Source: Aureimonas jatrophae (lineage in GTDB: Bacteria; Pseudomonadota; Alphaproteobacteria; Rhizobiales; Rhizobiaceae). Taken from it: 64,000 nucleotides of DNA. Made by a program: the position numbers and the translations under genes. The DNA is taken from positions 124,001-188,000 of the forward strand of contig NZ_FNIT01000002.1 of assembly GCF_900104035.1 (NCBI RefSeq), given 5' to 3'. This document shows, in pieces, positions 1 to 9,373 of the stretch. The notes under the pieces were generated by a model. That model was not told the origin of the DNA and did not search any database. It saw only the letters and a program-made list of their open reading frames with translations. Each line of letters opens with the position of its first letter. Within the stretch, counting starts at the first letter, position 1.

Positions 1-2519
1 GGCTCGAGCGGCGGGATGTCGAGATCGGCGAGAATGTCGCGCAGGCGTCGCTGGCCAGCCGAGACCGTGGTGCCCGCGAGGTCGCCCATCGCATCGCCCT
101 CGACGTCGAAGAGCACCGTGCCGCCGCCCTTCATGTAGGCATCGACCCGGCTGATCGCCTCCGGGCTCGGCATGGGCGCCGAGGCGTGAACCGGCCAGTA
201 GAGGATGGGATAGAAGGACAGCTCGTCGCGCGCGATGTCGACCGCTGCCGGCTCGCCGGGCTCCAGCGCCGTCTTCGAGGCGATGTACTGCGACAGGCCC
301 GACAGACCCTGGCGCGAGATGCGATCGGTCGCCTCCTCGCCGGTCTCGACATAGGCGAGGTGGGTCGTCTCGGTCGCGCGGATCGCGGCCTCGGCGTCGA
401 TGCCCTCCAGCCCCCGCGTCGCCGCGCCCGGATCGGCAGCCGTGGGGGGCGCGGGCGGAGCCTGCGCTAGGACGCTGCCCGCGTGAAGAACGAGAACCGC
501 GGCCAGAAGGACGGTCGGCAGGGCGGTGGCCGCGCCGCCGCGCCGCAGCCGCGCGCGGAGGCGGCCCGCGCCCCCGTTCATCCAGAGAAGCGCCAGAGCG
601 TCGAGCGCGAAGAGGAGGATCGCGCCCGCAAACAGCCAGGGCGTGAGGTCGGTGGCGTCGCCGAGGCCATAGGCCCGCTCCGTGAGCGGGACGCCGAGGT
701 CGAGCGGGGGGAGGGGACGAAGCACGGCATCCGACGCCAGAAGGTTCAGGGCGCTGTAGCCGTCCGCCGTGCCGTAGAGGCCGGGCGGGTTCTCGAGGCT
801 GGCGGCGGGCGCGGGCGCGCCGGCCGCGATCTCGATCGGACGCACCTCCGGTCCGGGCGCGACGAGCCGGCCCGTGCCGTCCATGACGCGGTAGGGGGGT
901 AGGGTCTGGGGCGCATCGCCCGAGGCACCGACGCCGCCGCGCGACAGGGTCACGACGCGGCGAAGCATGTCCACGAAGGCACCGGAGATCGGCAGGTTCG
1001 ACCAGGTCGCCTCGGCCGTGGTGTGGAAGAGGACGATCGTGCCGGCGCCACGCGCGGCGGCGGTGACGATCGGCGTACCGTCGGCAAGGCTCGCCCATGT
1101 GCGCGAGGCCAGCTCCGCCGAGGGCTCGGCGAGGATCTGGCGCGACACGGTCACGTCGGCTGGCACGGCGATGCCGGCAAAGGGCGTTCCCGCCGTCATG
1201 GGCGCGAGGCGCTGCGGCTCCGACCAAGAGAGGGCGCCGCCGAGCTGCCGTTCGCCGCCGCGCAGGCGAACGGGCACCAGCGTGTCTTCGGCCGTCGAGG
1301 CGGCCAGGCGCGGGCCGGCAAAGCGCACCAGCGTGCCGCCGTTCTCGACAAAGGTGTCGAGCGCCTCGGTCGCGGCCTCCGGCATGACGCCGATATCGGC
1401 GAGCACGATGATCGACGGGCGCTCCGCGACGAGTTGCGGGATGGCGGTGGCTAAGTCCGCGCTCTGGGCGCGCGCGAGATCGGCATAGGGCTCGAGCGCG
1501 CGGGTGATGTAGTAGAGCGGCGACAGGAGCGGCTGCGCGATGTCGGCCGCCTCGCCGGACACGAGCCCGACCTTGCGGCGGCGGAAGCTGTCGTCGACGA
1601 GCCGCACGCCCGCCGCGTTGCCCAGACCCTCCCGCTCGATCCGCGCGATGTCGTTGCGCAACTCCACGGGAACCGCGAACCGCGCCTCGCCCGCGGTGGA
1701 TCCGGCGGCGAAGACGAGATCCGCGCGGCCGATCTCGCGCTCCTGCCGGTCGAGCGCGCGCAGGGGTACGCTGAGCGGGGCCGCAACCGAACCCTCCGGC
1801 CGGATGCCCGAGACGGTGAGCGCCTCCGTGCCGTTCGCGGCCGCGGTCAATCCGACGGTGCTCTCCAGCCCGGCCCGGTAGAGAAGGGCGCCCGTCAGGT
1901 TCAAGGACCGCAACCGCTCCGTGGCGGCGGCGGTGTCGCTGGTGTCGAGCCCGTCGGTAAGGAGCGCGAGGCTCGCGCCCTCCAAGGCCGGCAGGGCGGC
2001 CAGGCGCTCCGCGGCCGCCTCGCGGCGCGTCGGCACGGGACGCGGTTCGGCCGCCTGGAGGCGCTCCAGCGCGGTCGCGGCCTCCACGGGCGCGGGGTCG
2101 TTGTCGGCGCCTTCGGCGGTGAGGAGGAGCGATACGGGGCGTCCGCGCTGGCCCGCCTCGCGGATGAGGCCGGCTGCCGCCTCGCGGCGTTCCGCGAAGC
2201 GCTCGGCACCGGCCCATCCGTTGTCGAGCATCACCACCACCGGCCCCTCGCCGGCGGCCAGCGCGTCCTCGCGCGGGTTGAGGATCGGGGCGGCGAGCGC
2301 CAGGATCACGAGAAGCGCCAGGAGAAGGCGCAGCACGGTCAGCCACCAGGGCGAGCGCGCGGGCGTCTCCTCGCGCTTCAGGACGCGCTCCAGGATGCGC
2401 AGCGGCGGAAAGGCCTCGGTCTGCGGGCGCGGCGGCGTGAGGCGCAGGAGCCACCAGATCGCCGGAAGCGCCAGAAGGCCGACCAGCACCAGCGGCGCGC
2501 CGAAGGACAGGGCCCCCAT
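1..2519 (-). CDS. BatA/DUF4159 domain membrane protein (3' end outside window)
   Basis: Large membrane-anchored protein usually found with MoxR and DUF58 partners; its exact role is unknown, though such modules are linked to envelope maintenance and chaperone-like assembly. The frame opens at ATG 2519 and stays open to base 1, giving about 839 codons without a stop, so the C-terminus is missing. The N-terminus has the BatA-type hydrophobic hairpin, with a basic loop containing LTPPRPQTEAFPPLRILER and then a second membrane segment. A VWA-like region follows (VVVMLDNGWAG, ALLTDGLDTSDT). Near the left edge the motif DELSFYPILYWPV marks the DUF4159 glutamine-amidotransferase-like domain. The start overlaps the stop of the upstream DUF58 gene by one base (TGATG), so the two are probably translationally coupled. 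Confidence 0.9.
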   Translation of the reverse strand, partial: MGALSFGAPLVLVGLLALPAIWWLLRLTPPRPQTEAFPPLRILERVLKREETPARSPWWLTVLRLLLALLVILALAAPILNPREDALAAGEGPVVVMLDNGWAGAERFAERREAAAGLIREAGQRGRPVSLLLTAEGADNDPAPVEAATALERLQAAEPRPVPTRREAAAERLAALPALEGASLALLTDGLDTSDTAAATERLRSLNLTGALLYRAGLESTVGLTAAANGTEALTVSGIRPEGSVAAPLSVPLRALDRQEREIGRADLVFAAGSTAGEARFAVPVELRNDIARIEREGLGNAAGVRLVDDSFRRRKVGLVSGEAADIAQPLLSPLYYITRALEPYADLARAQSADLATAIPQLVAERPSIIVLADIGVMPEAATEALDTFVENGGTLVRFAGPRLAASTAEDTLVPVRLRGGERQLGGALSWSEPQRLAPMTAGTPFAGIAVPADVTVSRQILAEPSAELASRTWASLADGTPIVTAAARGAGTIVLFHTTAEATWSNLPISGAFVDMLRRVVTLSRGGVGASGDAPQTLPPYRVMDGTGRLVAPGPEVRPIEIAAGAPAPAASLENPPGLYGTADGYSALNLLASDAVLRPLPPLDLGVPLTERAYGLGDATDLTPWLFAGAILLFALDALALLWMNGGAGRLRARLRRGGAATALPTVLLAAVLVLHAGSVLAQAPPAPPTAADPGAATRGLEGIDAEAAIRATETTHLAYVETGEEATDRISRQGLSGLSQYIASKTALEPGEPAAVDIARDELSFYPILYWPVHASAPMPSPEAISRVDAYMKGGGTVLFDVEGDAMGDLAGTTVSAGQRRLRDILADLDIPPLE

Positions 2520-3430
2520 CAGGCGCGGGCTCCGCCCTGTGCGGGCAGGCCGCCGAGCCGGGCGTGGAGCGCGATCAGGGGTTCGGAGGCCGGCCGATCG
2601 GTGACGTGGAAGACGTGGCTCCAGCCGAGCCGGCGGCAATGGTCGGCCAGGAACAGGCGGCGGGCGTCGAACAAGCGCTGGTACTCCTCACGCAGAGCCT
2701 CGGCCCGGCCCGCCGTGAGCTTCGCGCCGGACTCGGGATCGCGAAATTCGGTGCGGCCATGGTAGGGAAAGGCGAGCTCGGCCGGGTCGCAGACCTGCAC
2801 GAGATGGCCGCGCACGCCCGCGCCCGCCATCGCGTCGATCCGCTCGGTCAACGCCTCCATCGGATCCAGAAAGTCGCCCACCAGCACCGCCTCGCTGAAG
2901 CGGCGCATGCGGCCCGTCGGTGGAAAGCCGCCGTCGGGGCGCGCGGAAGCGAGGTTCGCTGCCACGCGCTCGGCGCTGTTGCGGGCCGAGACCGGGTCCA
3001 TGACGCCGGGATAGCCGATGCGCTCGCCCGAGCGCGCCAGAAGCTCGGCTAGCGCCAGGACCAGCACCAGCGCACGACCCTCCTTGGAGGCGCTCGCCTG
3101 GCGCGAACGGTAGAGCATGGAGGGCGAGGGGTCGGCCCAGAGCCAGACGGTCTGGGCGGCCTCCCATTCGCGGTCGCGCAGATACACGCTGTCGTCGCGC
3201 GCCGAGCGGCGCCAGTCGATCCGGCTCACCGCCTCGCCGTCGACGAAGGGGCGGAACTGCCAGAAGTTCTCGCCCGGTCCCCGGCGGCGGCGACCGTGCC
3301 AGCCGCTGGTGACGGTCGCGACCACGCGCCGCGCCTCGACCAGGAGGTCGGGCAGGAGGGCGGCCTGCCCGCGCGCGTCCAGAAGCGCGCCGGCGCCCGC
3401 CTCGGCGGTTTGGATCTCGCCGACCGGCAT
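2519..3430 (-). CDS. DUF58 domain-containing protein
   Basis: A 303-residue DUF58 protein, a VWA-like family encoded with MoxR ATPases. The conserved core is visible at about residues 55-80 (FVDGEAVSRIDWRRSARDD), followed by YLRDREWEAAQTVWLWADPS, which resembles the strand and first metal-site loop (DPSPSM) of a von Willebrand A fold. No signal peptide or membrane segment is obvious, so it probably acts in the cytoplasm beside the ATPase. It begins 5 bases after the MoxR stop and its own stop overlaps the DUF4159 start. These three genes form one operon transcribed toward the left edge. Biochemical function is not established for this subfamily. Confidence 0.9.
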   Translation of the reverse strand: MPVGEIQTAEAGAGALLDARGQAALLPDLLVEARRVVATVTSGWHGRRRRGPGENFWQFRPFVDGEAVSRIDWRRSARDDSVYLRDREWEAAQTVWLWADPSPSMLYRSRQASASKEGRALVLVLALAELLARSGERIGYPGVMDPVSARNSAERVAANLASARPDGGFPPTGRMRRFSEAVLVGDFLDPMEALTERIDAMAGAGVRGHLVQVCDPAELAFPYHGRTEFRDPESGAKLTAGRAEALREEYQRLFDARRLFLADHCRRLGWSHVFHVTDRPASEPLIALHARLGGLPAQGGARA

Positions 3431-3435
3431 CGCGC

Positions 3436-4446
3436 TCAGCCCGCCGCGCGCGCCAGCGCCGCCACCACGTCGCGCACGCCGACGCCTTCGGCGCGGGCCG
3501 AGAAGTTCAGCGCCATGCGATGCTGCAGGATCGGTTCGGCCAGCGCGCGCACGTCGTCGATCGAGGGGGCGAGGCGTCCCTCGTAGAGCGCGCGGGCACG
3601 CACGCAGGTCATGAAGGCCTGGGAGGCACGGGGGCCGGGGCCCCAGGCGACATGCGCGTCGGCCTCCTTGGAGCCATGTCCGGGGCGGGCGGAGCGCACG
3701 AGGGACAGGATCGCCTCCACCACGCGCTCGGGAACCGGCATGCGGCGCACCAATGCCTGGATCTCGCGCAGGCGCTCGGCCGAGACGACGCCGGTGGCGC
3801 GGTCCTCCGCGACGCCCGTGGTGGCGAGAAGGATGCGCCGCTCGGCGTCGAGCGAGGGGTAGTGCACGTCGACCTGGAGGAGGAAGCGGTCAAGCTGCGC
3901 CTCGGGCAGGGGATAGGTGCCCTCCTGCTCCAGGGGGTTCTGGGTGGCGAGCACGTGGAAGGGCGCAGGCAGGTCGTGCCGCTCGCCGGCTACGGTCACG
4001 TGGTACTCCTGCATCGACTGGAGAAGCGCCGACTGGGTGCGCGGGCTCGCGCGGTTGATCTCGTCGGCCATCAGGAGCTGGGCGAAGACGGGACCGCGCA
4101 CGAAGCGGAAGGAGCGGCGCCCCGTCGCGTCCTGGTCCATGACCTCGGTGCCCACGATGTCGGAGGGCATGAGGTCGGGCGTGAACTGGACGCGCCGCGC
4201 GTCGAGGCCGAGAACGGTGCCGAGCGTCTCCACAAGCTTGGTCTTGGCCAGGCCCGGCACGCCGACGAGGAGCGCGTGTCCCCCGGCCAGGATCGCGACC
4301 AGCGTCTGCTCCACGACGCTCTCCTGGCCGAAGATCACGCGCCCGACCATGGCGCGCGCCTCGGCGATGTCGTGGAGCGCGCGCTCCGCCTCGGCCACCA
4401 TGTGGGCGGGGTCCTGCGCGGCATGGGGCTGGGCGAGCGTCGTCAT
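3436..4446 (-). CDS. MoxR family AAA+ ATPase
   Basis: A 336-residue MoxR ATPase, thought to act as a chaperone-like remodelling enzyme for its VWA/DUF58 partners. Walker A is GVPGLAKT at residues 62-69 and Walker B is LLMADEIN at about 124-131. These are followed by SPRTQSALLQSMQE and the sensor region VLATQNPLEQEGTYPLPEAQ, all diagnostic of the family. It is the first gene of the three-gene operon with DUF58 and DUF4159. It is divergent from the DUF1285 gene, with 230 bases between the two start codons in which I saw no clear consensus promoter. Confidence 0.95.
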   Translation of the reverse strand: MTTLAQPHAAQDPAHMVAEAERALHDIAEARAMVGRVIFGQESVVEQTLVAILAGGHALLVGVPGLAKTKLVETLGTVLGLDARRVQFTPDLMPSDIVGTEVMDQDATGRRSFRFVRGPVFAQLLMADEINRASPRTQSALLQSMQEYHVTVAGERHDLPAPFHVLATQNPLEQEGTYPLPEAQLDRFLLQVDVHYPSLDAERRILLATTGVAEDRATGVVSAERLREIQALVRRMPVPERVVEAILSLVRSARPGHGSKEADAHVAWGPGPRASQAFMTCVRARALYEGRLAPSIDDVRALAEPILQHRMALNFSARAEGVGVRDVVAALARAAG

Positions 4447-4676
4447 CTCTTGGGTCTGTCCTTGGGGTTCGGGGGCGCGGGCGAAGGGGATCGCAACGCG
4501 CCGGGAGCCTCGGGAAGCGGGACGGGCTCATTGGATCGGGGCGCCGCCGTCCTGGCAAGCGGACGAGGCGCAACTATTTCGTGACGCTCAAGACTGGCCG
4601 AAATAAGACGGAAGGCCGGGGCTGCCGGGCGCCAAGGCGCTTGCGGCCCCTCGCGTCGCATCCAAGGGATTCGCCC

Positions 4677-5243
4677 ATGCCGCAAGAGGTCGCACCCGCT
4701 CCCGCCGGCGTGTCGCTGGAGGCGCTCGTCTCCCGCGCGGCTCGCGCGGGACGCGACGCGCCGCCGGTGGAGCGCTGGAACCCACCCTCCTGCGGCACGA
4801 TGGACCTTCGCATCGAAGCCGACGGGCGTTGGATCCACGAGGGCGCCGAGATCCGGCGGCCCGAACTGGTTGCGCTCCTGTCGTCCGTGCTGCGCCGCGA
4901 GGCGGACGGGACCTACGCGCTCGTCACGCCGGGCGAGCGTCTCGCGATTGCTGTGGTGGACCTGCCCTTTCTCGCGGTCGAGATGAGCGTCGCGGGGACG
5001 GCCGCGGAGCGCCGTCTCGTGTTCCGCACGAATGCCGGCGACGTGGTGGAGGCCGGGCCGGAGCATCCCCTGCGGCTCGAGGACGGGCCGATGGGGTTTC
5101 GTCCGCGCCTTCTGGTTCGCGGCGGCCTGTGGGCGCGACTGACGCGCGCCCTGGCGCTGGATCTGGCCGAACTCGTCGAGGAACGCGGCGAGGGGGCGGG
5201 TCTGGCGTCGGGCGGCGGCTGGTTTGCGCTGGAGCCGGCGTGA
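4677..5243 (+). CDS. DUF1285 domain-containing protein
   Basis: A 188-residue DUF1285 protein. The family is widespread in alphaproteobacteria and has no firmly assigned function. Conserved blocks visible are WNPPSCGTMDLRIEADGRW near residue 25 and VDLPFLAVEM in the middle. The frame is open further upstream, but ATG 4677 is preferred because AAGGGA lies 7 bases before it and the upstream translation looks non-coding. Its stop overlaps the GTG start of the Nudix gene. With that gene and the CCA-adding enzyme it forms a tightly packed three-gene operon, a conserved arrangement in Hyphomicrobiales. Confidence 0.9.
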   Translation: MPQEVAPAPAGVSLEALVSRAARAGRDAPPVERWNPPSCGTMDLRIEADGRWIHEGAEIRRPELVALLSSVLRREADGTYALVTPGERLAIAVVDLPFLAVEMSVAGTAAERRLVFRTNAGDVVEAGPEHPLRLEDGPMGFRPRLLVRGGLWARLTRALALDLAELVEERGEGAGLASGGGWFALEPA

Positions 5244-5878
5244 GCGAAGCCGGGCATCCCGCGGACGACGACGATCTGCGCGAACGCGTTCGTCGGCTCG
5301 CCGACGCGCTGCCGCCGGCCGACCACGAGGACGGCGATCATCGATTGAACCCGGAGGGCGCGGAAAGCTGGCTTGCCGCCGTTCCCCGCGAGGCGGCCGT
5401 GCTCGTGCCGATCGTCGATCGCCCGGCCGGGCTGCAGGTGCTTCTCACGACGCGCGCGGCCAACCTTCGCCAGCATGCGGGACAGATCAGCTTTCCGGGC
5501 GGAGGCATCGACCCGGACGATGCGGGGCCGGCGGCGGCGGCGCTGCGCGAGGCCTGGGAGGAGATCGGCCTGCGATCCGCCGAGGTCGATCTTCTGGGCG
5601 TCCTGCCGCGCTACCGGACCACGTCGGGCTTTCGCATCCATCCCGTGGTGGGCCGGGTCGATCCCGGCTTCACGCCGCGCCTCAACGACACCGAGGTCGC
5701 CGACATCTTCGAGGTGCCGCTCCGCTTCCTGATGGATCCCGCCAACCACCGGCGTGACAGCCGGTTCTGGCGCGGGCATATGCGCCACTTCTACGTGATG
5801 CCCTTTGCGGAGCGTCACATCTGGGGCGTGACCGCCGGCATCCTGCGCGGGCTCTTTGAAAGGCTTTATCCCGAATGA
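5240..5878 (+). CDS. CoA pyrophosphatase (Nudix hydrolase)
   Basis: A 212-residue Nudix hydrolase of the CoA-pyrophosphatase subfamily (NudL/Pcd1-like), which cleaves CoA to 3',5'-ADP and phosphopantetheine. The subfamily signature TTRAANLRQHAGQISFPGG comes directly before the Nudix box, whose end reads ALREAWEEIGL. The GTG start at 5240 overlaps the DUF1285 stop (GTGA). A longer open frame exists upstream but runs through the DUF1285 coding region and is a shadow. The stop overlaps the ATG of the CCA enzyme (ATGA). The substrate follows from the family signature; it is not provable from sequence alone. Confidence 0.9.
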   Translation: MSEAGHPADDDDLRERVRRLADALPPADHEDGDHRLNPEGAESWLAAVPREAAVLVPIVDRPAGLQVLLTTRAANLRQHAGQISFPGGGIDPDDAGPAAAALREAWEEIGLRSAEVDLLGVLPRYRTTSGFRIHPVVGRVDPGFTPRLNDTEVADIFEVPLRFLMDPANHRRDSRFWRGHMRHFYVMPFAERHIWGVTAGILRGLFERLYPE

Positions 5879-7128
5879 CACGCATCGAGGCGGACTGGCT
5901 GCGCGAGCCGTGGCTGCAGCGGCTTCTCCTCGCCCTCTCGGCCGAAGGCGAGGCGGCGCGCGTGGTGGGCGGCGCGGTGCGCAACACGCTGATGGGGCGA
6001 GCCATCACCGATGTCGACGTCGCTACCACCACCCCGCCGGACGAGACCGCGCGGCGCGTCGAGGCGGCGGGCCTTCGCGCGGTTCCGACCGGCATCGAGC
6101 ACGGCACGGTGACCGCCGTCACGCCGGACGGCCGGCCCTACGAGGTGACGACGCTGCGCGAGGACGTCGAGACCGACGGACGCCACGCCGTGGTGCGCTT
6201 CGGCCGATCCTGGCAGCACGATGCCGAGCGGCGCGACTTCACGATCAACGCGCTCTACTGCGATGCGGACGGCGAGGTGCTGGACTTCGTCGGCGGCCTC
6301 GCCGACATCGCATCGGGCACGCTGCGATTCATCGGCGATGCCACGCAGCGCATCGCCGAGGACCGCCTGCGGGTCCTGCGCTTCTTTCGTTTCTTCGCCT
6401 GGTACGGCTCGGGGCGGCCCGACGCCGATGCCCTGCGCGCCTCGGCCCGCGCCAAGGGCGACCTCGAACCCTTGAGCGCGGAGCGGGTCTGGGCCGAGCT
6501 TCGCAAGCTCCTGGCGGCTCCCGACCCATCCCGCGCGCTGCTCTGGATGCGGCAGAGCGGCGTCCTGTCGGCGGTTCTGCCGGAAAGCGAGCGCTGGGGC
6601 ATCGACGCGATCCATCCGCTGGTGCAGGCGGAAGGCGCGCTCGGCTGGCCGGCCGACCCGCTGCGGCGCCTGGAGGCGATCGTCCCCCCCGATCCGGTCC
6701 GCCTGACGGAACTCGCGCGTCGCCTGAAGCTCTCCAACACGGAGCGCGACCGGCTCGTGCGCTTCGCCCAGGCCGAGGAACCGGCCGAGGAGGAAAGCGA
6801 GGGCGCGTTCGCGGCGCGCCTCCTGTTTGGCGACCGCCAGGCGCTGGCCGACCGTCTCGCGCTGCGGCTCGCGCTCGCGCGGCCCAAGGCGGAGGGCGAT
6901 GCAGCGATGCTTGCAAGCCTTTCGCGCACGGCCGCGCGCCTCGCGCAGGCCGAGCGCTTCGATCCGCCGCCGTTTCCGGTGTCGGGCAACGATCTGATGG
7001 CGCGGGGGATCGCGGCGGGGCCGGAACTCGGGCGTCAGCTCGATCAACTGCGCCGCGTCTGGGCCGAGAGCGGCTTCGCGCTCGGACGCGAGGCGCTGCT
7101 GGCGCGCCTCGATCCGGCGGCCGGCTGA
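5875..7128 (+). CDS. cca: CCA tRNA nucleotidyltransferase
   Basis: A 417-residue class II CCA-adding enzyme, or a polyA-polymerase-like member of the same family, which builds or repairs the 3' CCA end of tRNA. The nucleotidyltransferase head carries VVGGAVRNTLMG and DVDVAT, the Asp pair that binds metal. The motif RRDFTINALY at about residue 120 and the neck motif RLRVLRFFRF follow, with a helical body after that. It starts at ATG 5875 inside the stop of the Nudix gene and is the last gene of the operon. A GC-rich hairpin lies just after its stop. Confidence 0.93.
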   Translation: MTRIEADWLREPWLQRLLLALSAEGEAARVVGGAVRNTLMGRAITDVDVATTTPPDETARRVEAAGLRAVPTGIEHGTVTAVTPDGRPYEVTTLREDVETDGRHAVVRFGRSWQHDAERRDFTINALYCDADGEVLDFVGGLADIASGTLRFIGDATQRIAEDRLRVLRFFRFFAWYGSGRPDADALRASARAKGDLEPLSAERVWAELRKLLAAPDPSRALLWMRQSGVLSAVLPESERWGIDAIHPLVQAEGALGWPADPLRRLEAIVPPDPVRLTELARRLKLSNTERDRLVRFAQAEEPAEEESEGAFAARLLFGDRQALADRLALRLALARPKAEGDAAMLASLSRTAARLAQAERFDPPPFPVSGNDLMARGIAAGPELGRQLDQLRRVWAESGFALGREALLARLDPAAG

Positions 7129-7136
7129 AACGAGAC

Positions 7137-7156
7137 GGGCCGCTCAAGGGCGGCCC
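7137..7156. terminator. GC-rich hairpin between converging genes
   Basis: A perfect 7-bp stem (GGGCCGC / GCGGCCC) with a 6-base loop sits between the cca stop and the stop of the converging DUF1059 gene. Neither strand has a clean T-run straight after the stem; only AAAAA lies on the + strand 3' side. It is therefore at best a weak or factor-assisted terminator shared by the two genes. Confidence 0.4.
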
Positions 7157-7184
7157 GCAAAAACGAAGGATCGAGAGGCGCGGC

Positions 7185-7373
7185 TTAGTGCCGGGTCATG
7201 TCCGGGGTGACGTGGAGCCCATGGCGAAAGGCATCCATCATGCGCGGCGTGATCGTCTCGACGCCCAGCTGCTTGGCCTGGATCACGGCTCTGCGGATCA
7301 CTTCGGCCTCGGATTCGGCGCGGATCACCCGGTCGCAGCCCGGAATCACGCCGGCGCAATTCAACTCGTACAT
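7185..7373 (-). CDS. DUF1059 domain-containing small protein
   Basis: A 62-residue protein matching the DUF1059 family, small predicted metal-associated proteins of unknown function. It begins MYELNCAGVIPGCDRVIRA and carries two cysteines, then AVIQAKQLGVETITPRMMDA and a His-containing tail (HGLHVTPDMTRH). ATG 7373 is chosen over the longer open frame because GGGAGG is well spaced before it and family members normally start at MYE. It stands alone on the minus strand and converges on cca. The cysteines and histidines suggest metal binding, which is inference. Confidence 0.85.
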   Translation of the reverse strand: MYELNCAGVIPGCDRVIRAESEAEVIRRAVIQAKQLGVETITPRMMDAFRHGLHVTPDMTRH

Positions 7374-7683
7374 GACAACCTCCCTGGTAGCCTCGCAGCA
7401 GCTCTCGGCCGTGGCCGACAGGCCCGCTCGCGGAAAATGGGTCGACTGCACTGCCTGCCCGCCGTCTTGCGTCTCCCGGCCCGATCGGCGCGAAGCGACG
7501 AGCCATCCGGCGGCGGGGCCGGAGGGCGCACGAAACGTTTCCGTCCGTGTTTTGGTGTGATCGTAGTCTTAGCAGACGGGTCGTCCCGCACAAGAGAGAT
7601 GTGGGTGCGACACATGCCCCTGCCAGGGCTTTGCCGAGCCGCCCAACGAAAAAGTTACGCAGCGATGAACGGCGCGAGCCCGG
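7374..7683. other. 310-bp intergenic region upstream of the DUF1059 gene
   Basis: No credible gene is seen here; the open frames overlap one another and lack family-like sequence or good ribosome sites. On the minus strand, TTGTGC followed about 16 bases later by TAAGAC (around 7566-7594) is a weak candidate promoter for the DUF1059 gene. The rest shows no repeat or terminator that I can support. Confidence 0.5.
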
Positions 7684-8589
7684 TCAGGGCCAGCGCACGG
7701 TCGGCGGCATGGAGCTCAGGATCGAGTGGACGTTGCCCCCGGTCTTGAGACCGAACAACGTGCCACGGTCGTAGAGGAGATTGTACTCGACGTAGCGACC
7801 GCGTCGCACGAGTTGTTCCTCGCGGTCCGCGTCGGTCCAGGACAGGCCGGCGTTCTGCCGCACGAGATGCGGGTAGACCACGAGGAAGGCCTTGCCGACG
7901 TCCTTCGTGAAGGCGAAGTCCGCGTCCCAGCCGCCCTGCTCCTCAGGCGAATGGAGCCAGTCGTAGAAGATGCCGCCGACGCCGCGCGGCTCGTTCCGGT
8001 GCGGCAGGAAGAAGTACTCGTCGCACCACGTCTTGAAGCGCTCGTAGTCCGCCACCGCGCCATGACGCTCGCACACGAACCGCAGCGCGCGATGGAAGGC
8101 CCGGGTGTCGGGATCCTCGTCGGTCCGCCGCCGATCGAGAACCGGCGTGAGATCGGCGCCTCCTCCGAACCATTGCCCGGTGGTGACCACCATGCGCGTG
8201 TTCATGTGGACGGCGGGCACGTTGGGATTCAGCGGGTGGGCGATCAACGACACGCCGGACGCCCAGAAGGACCGGTCCGCGCCGGCCGCACCGGGGATCT
8301 GCGCGGCGAAGTCCTCGGCCAGTTCGCCGTGCACGGTGGAGACGTGGATGCCCGCCTTCTCGAAGACGCGGCCGCGCATCATCGCCATGGTGCCGCCGCC
8401 ACCGCTTTCGCGCGTCCAGGGCGTGCGCTCGAAACGACCCGCGGGCACCGCCGAGTCGCCGAACTCATCCTCCAGCGCCTCGAAGGCGTCGCAAAGACGG
8501 TCGCGCAGCGCCTCGAACCAGATGCGCGCGAGTTCCTTCTTCTCGTCGAGGTTCTCGGGCAGTCCCTGCGGCTGTTGTGGGCGTTCCAT
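7684..8589 (-). CDS. hemF: oxygen-dependent coproporphyrinogen III oxidase
   Basis: A 301-residue HemF, which oxidatively decarboxylates coproporphyrinogen III to protoporphyrinogen IX in haem synthesis. Family motifs are continuous: [40 protein letters not shown] and the C-terminal [19 protein letters not shown] chose ATG 8589; an in-frame TTG at 8619 would add ten residues. Purine-rich GGGGGAG and GGGAG lie just upstream of the ATG. Oxygen-dependent haem synthesis fits the aerobic cytochrome bc1 operon nearby. It lies downstream of trmL on the same strand, with a 144-bp gap that may hold its own promoter. Confidence 0.95.
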   Translation of the reverse strand: MERPQQPQGLPENLDEKKELARIWFEALRDRLCDAFEALEDEFGDSAVPAGRFERTPWTRESGGGGTMAMMRGRVFEKAGIHVSTVHGELAEDFAAQIPGAAGADRSFWASGVSLIAHPLNPNVPAVHMNTRMVVTTGQWFGGGADLTPVLDRRRTDEDPDTRAFHRALRFVCERHGAVADYERFKTWCDEYFFLPHRNEPRGVGGIFYDWLHSPEEQGGWDADFAFTKDVGKAFLVVYPHLVRQNAGLSWTDADREEQLVRRGRYVEYNLLYDRGTLFGLKTGGNVHSILSSMPPTVRWP

Positions 8590-8733
8590 CGCTCCCGTTT
8601 CTCCCCCGAAAGGGCTCAAGGCTTTGCGTCCTGCCTGTTAACGCGCGTAGCAGCGGCGGGCGGGCTTGAAAAGCGCGGGCAGCCTTACGAGCGGTGCGCG
8701 AGGGCCGATGTCCACCGTCTTTGCCGCATCCGG

Positions 8734-9228
8734 CTATCCGGCGTCGCTCGCGCGCCAGTCCGCGCGCAACTGGCGCAACGCCTCGCCGGCCGCGATCGCG
8801 GCGCTGACGGCCAGGTTCAGCGAGCGCGCGCCCTCCCGCATGGGGATGCGCAGGCGCAGGTCCGCCCGATCGTGGACGTGGTCCGGCACGCCCGCACTCT
8901 CGCGGCCGAACAGGATCGCGTCGCCGGGCCGGAAGCGCGCCGCACCGAGAGCCGTGTCGCCGCGCGTCGTGAGCAGCACGAGGCGCCGCCCGGCCGATTG
9001 CCGCGTGCGCTCGAAGCTCTCGAAGTCGACGTGGCGCGTGAGTTGCGCGAGTTCCAGGTAGTCCATGCCGGCACGACGCAGGTTTCGGTCGCTGGCGTCA
9101 AAGCCGGCCGGCTCGATGATCTCGATCCCGATGCCGAGGCAGGCGCCCATGCGTAGGATCGTCCCGGTATTGCCTGCGATGTCGGGCTGGTAGAGAACGA
9201 TCGAGAAATCGGCGGGCGAAACGCTCAT
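8734..9228 (-). CDS. trmL: tRNA (cytidine(34)-2'-O)-methyltransferase
   Basis: A 164-residue SPOUT methyltransferase that methylates the 2'-OH of the wobble nucleotide in some leucine tRNAs. The trefoil-knot motifs are visible: NTGTILRMGACLG near residue 20, LFGRESAGVP near 107 and RIPMREGARSLNLAVSAAI near 125, the cofactor-binding loop. Length and architecture match TrmL. It is divergent from the ABC exporter gene across a 145-bp region and is followed by hemF on the same strand. Confidence 0.93.
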   Translation of the reverse strand: MSVSPADFSIVLYQPDIAGNTGTILRMGACLGIGIEIIEPAGFDASDRNLRRAGMDYLELAQLTRHVDFESFERTRQSAGRRLVLLTTRGDTALGAARFRPGDAILFGRESAGVPDHVHDRADLRLRIPMREGARSLNLAVSAAIAAGEALRQLRADWRASDAG

Positions 9229-9373
9229 GGGTGAAGAGGCTCGTGGGTGAGGGAAGAGGCCGGCATGGGAAGCGGCAGTTCGTCGTGAAACGGCGCGCCT
9301 TCGTCCTATAACAGGGACGACCGATCCTTTCGCGTCTGCTGCCCCGTCGCCGGCCGTCGCCCGAACCCGCCGG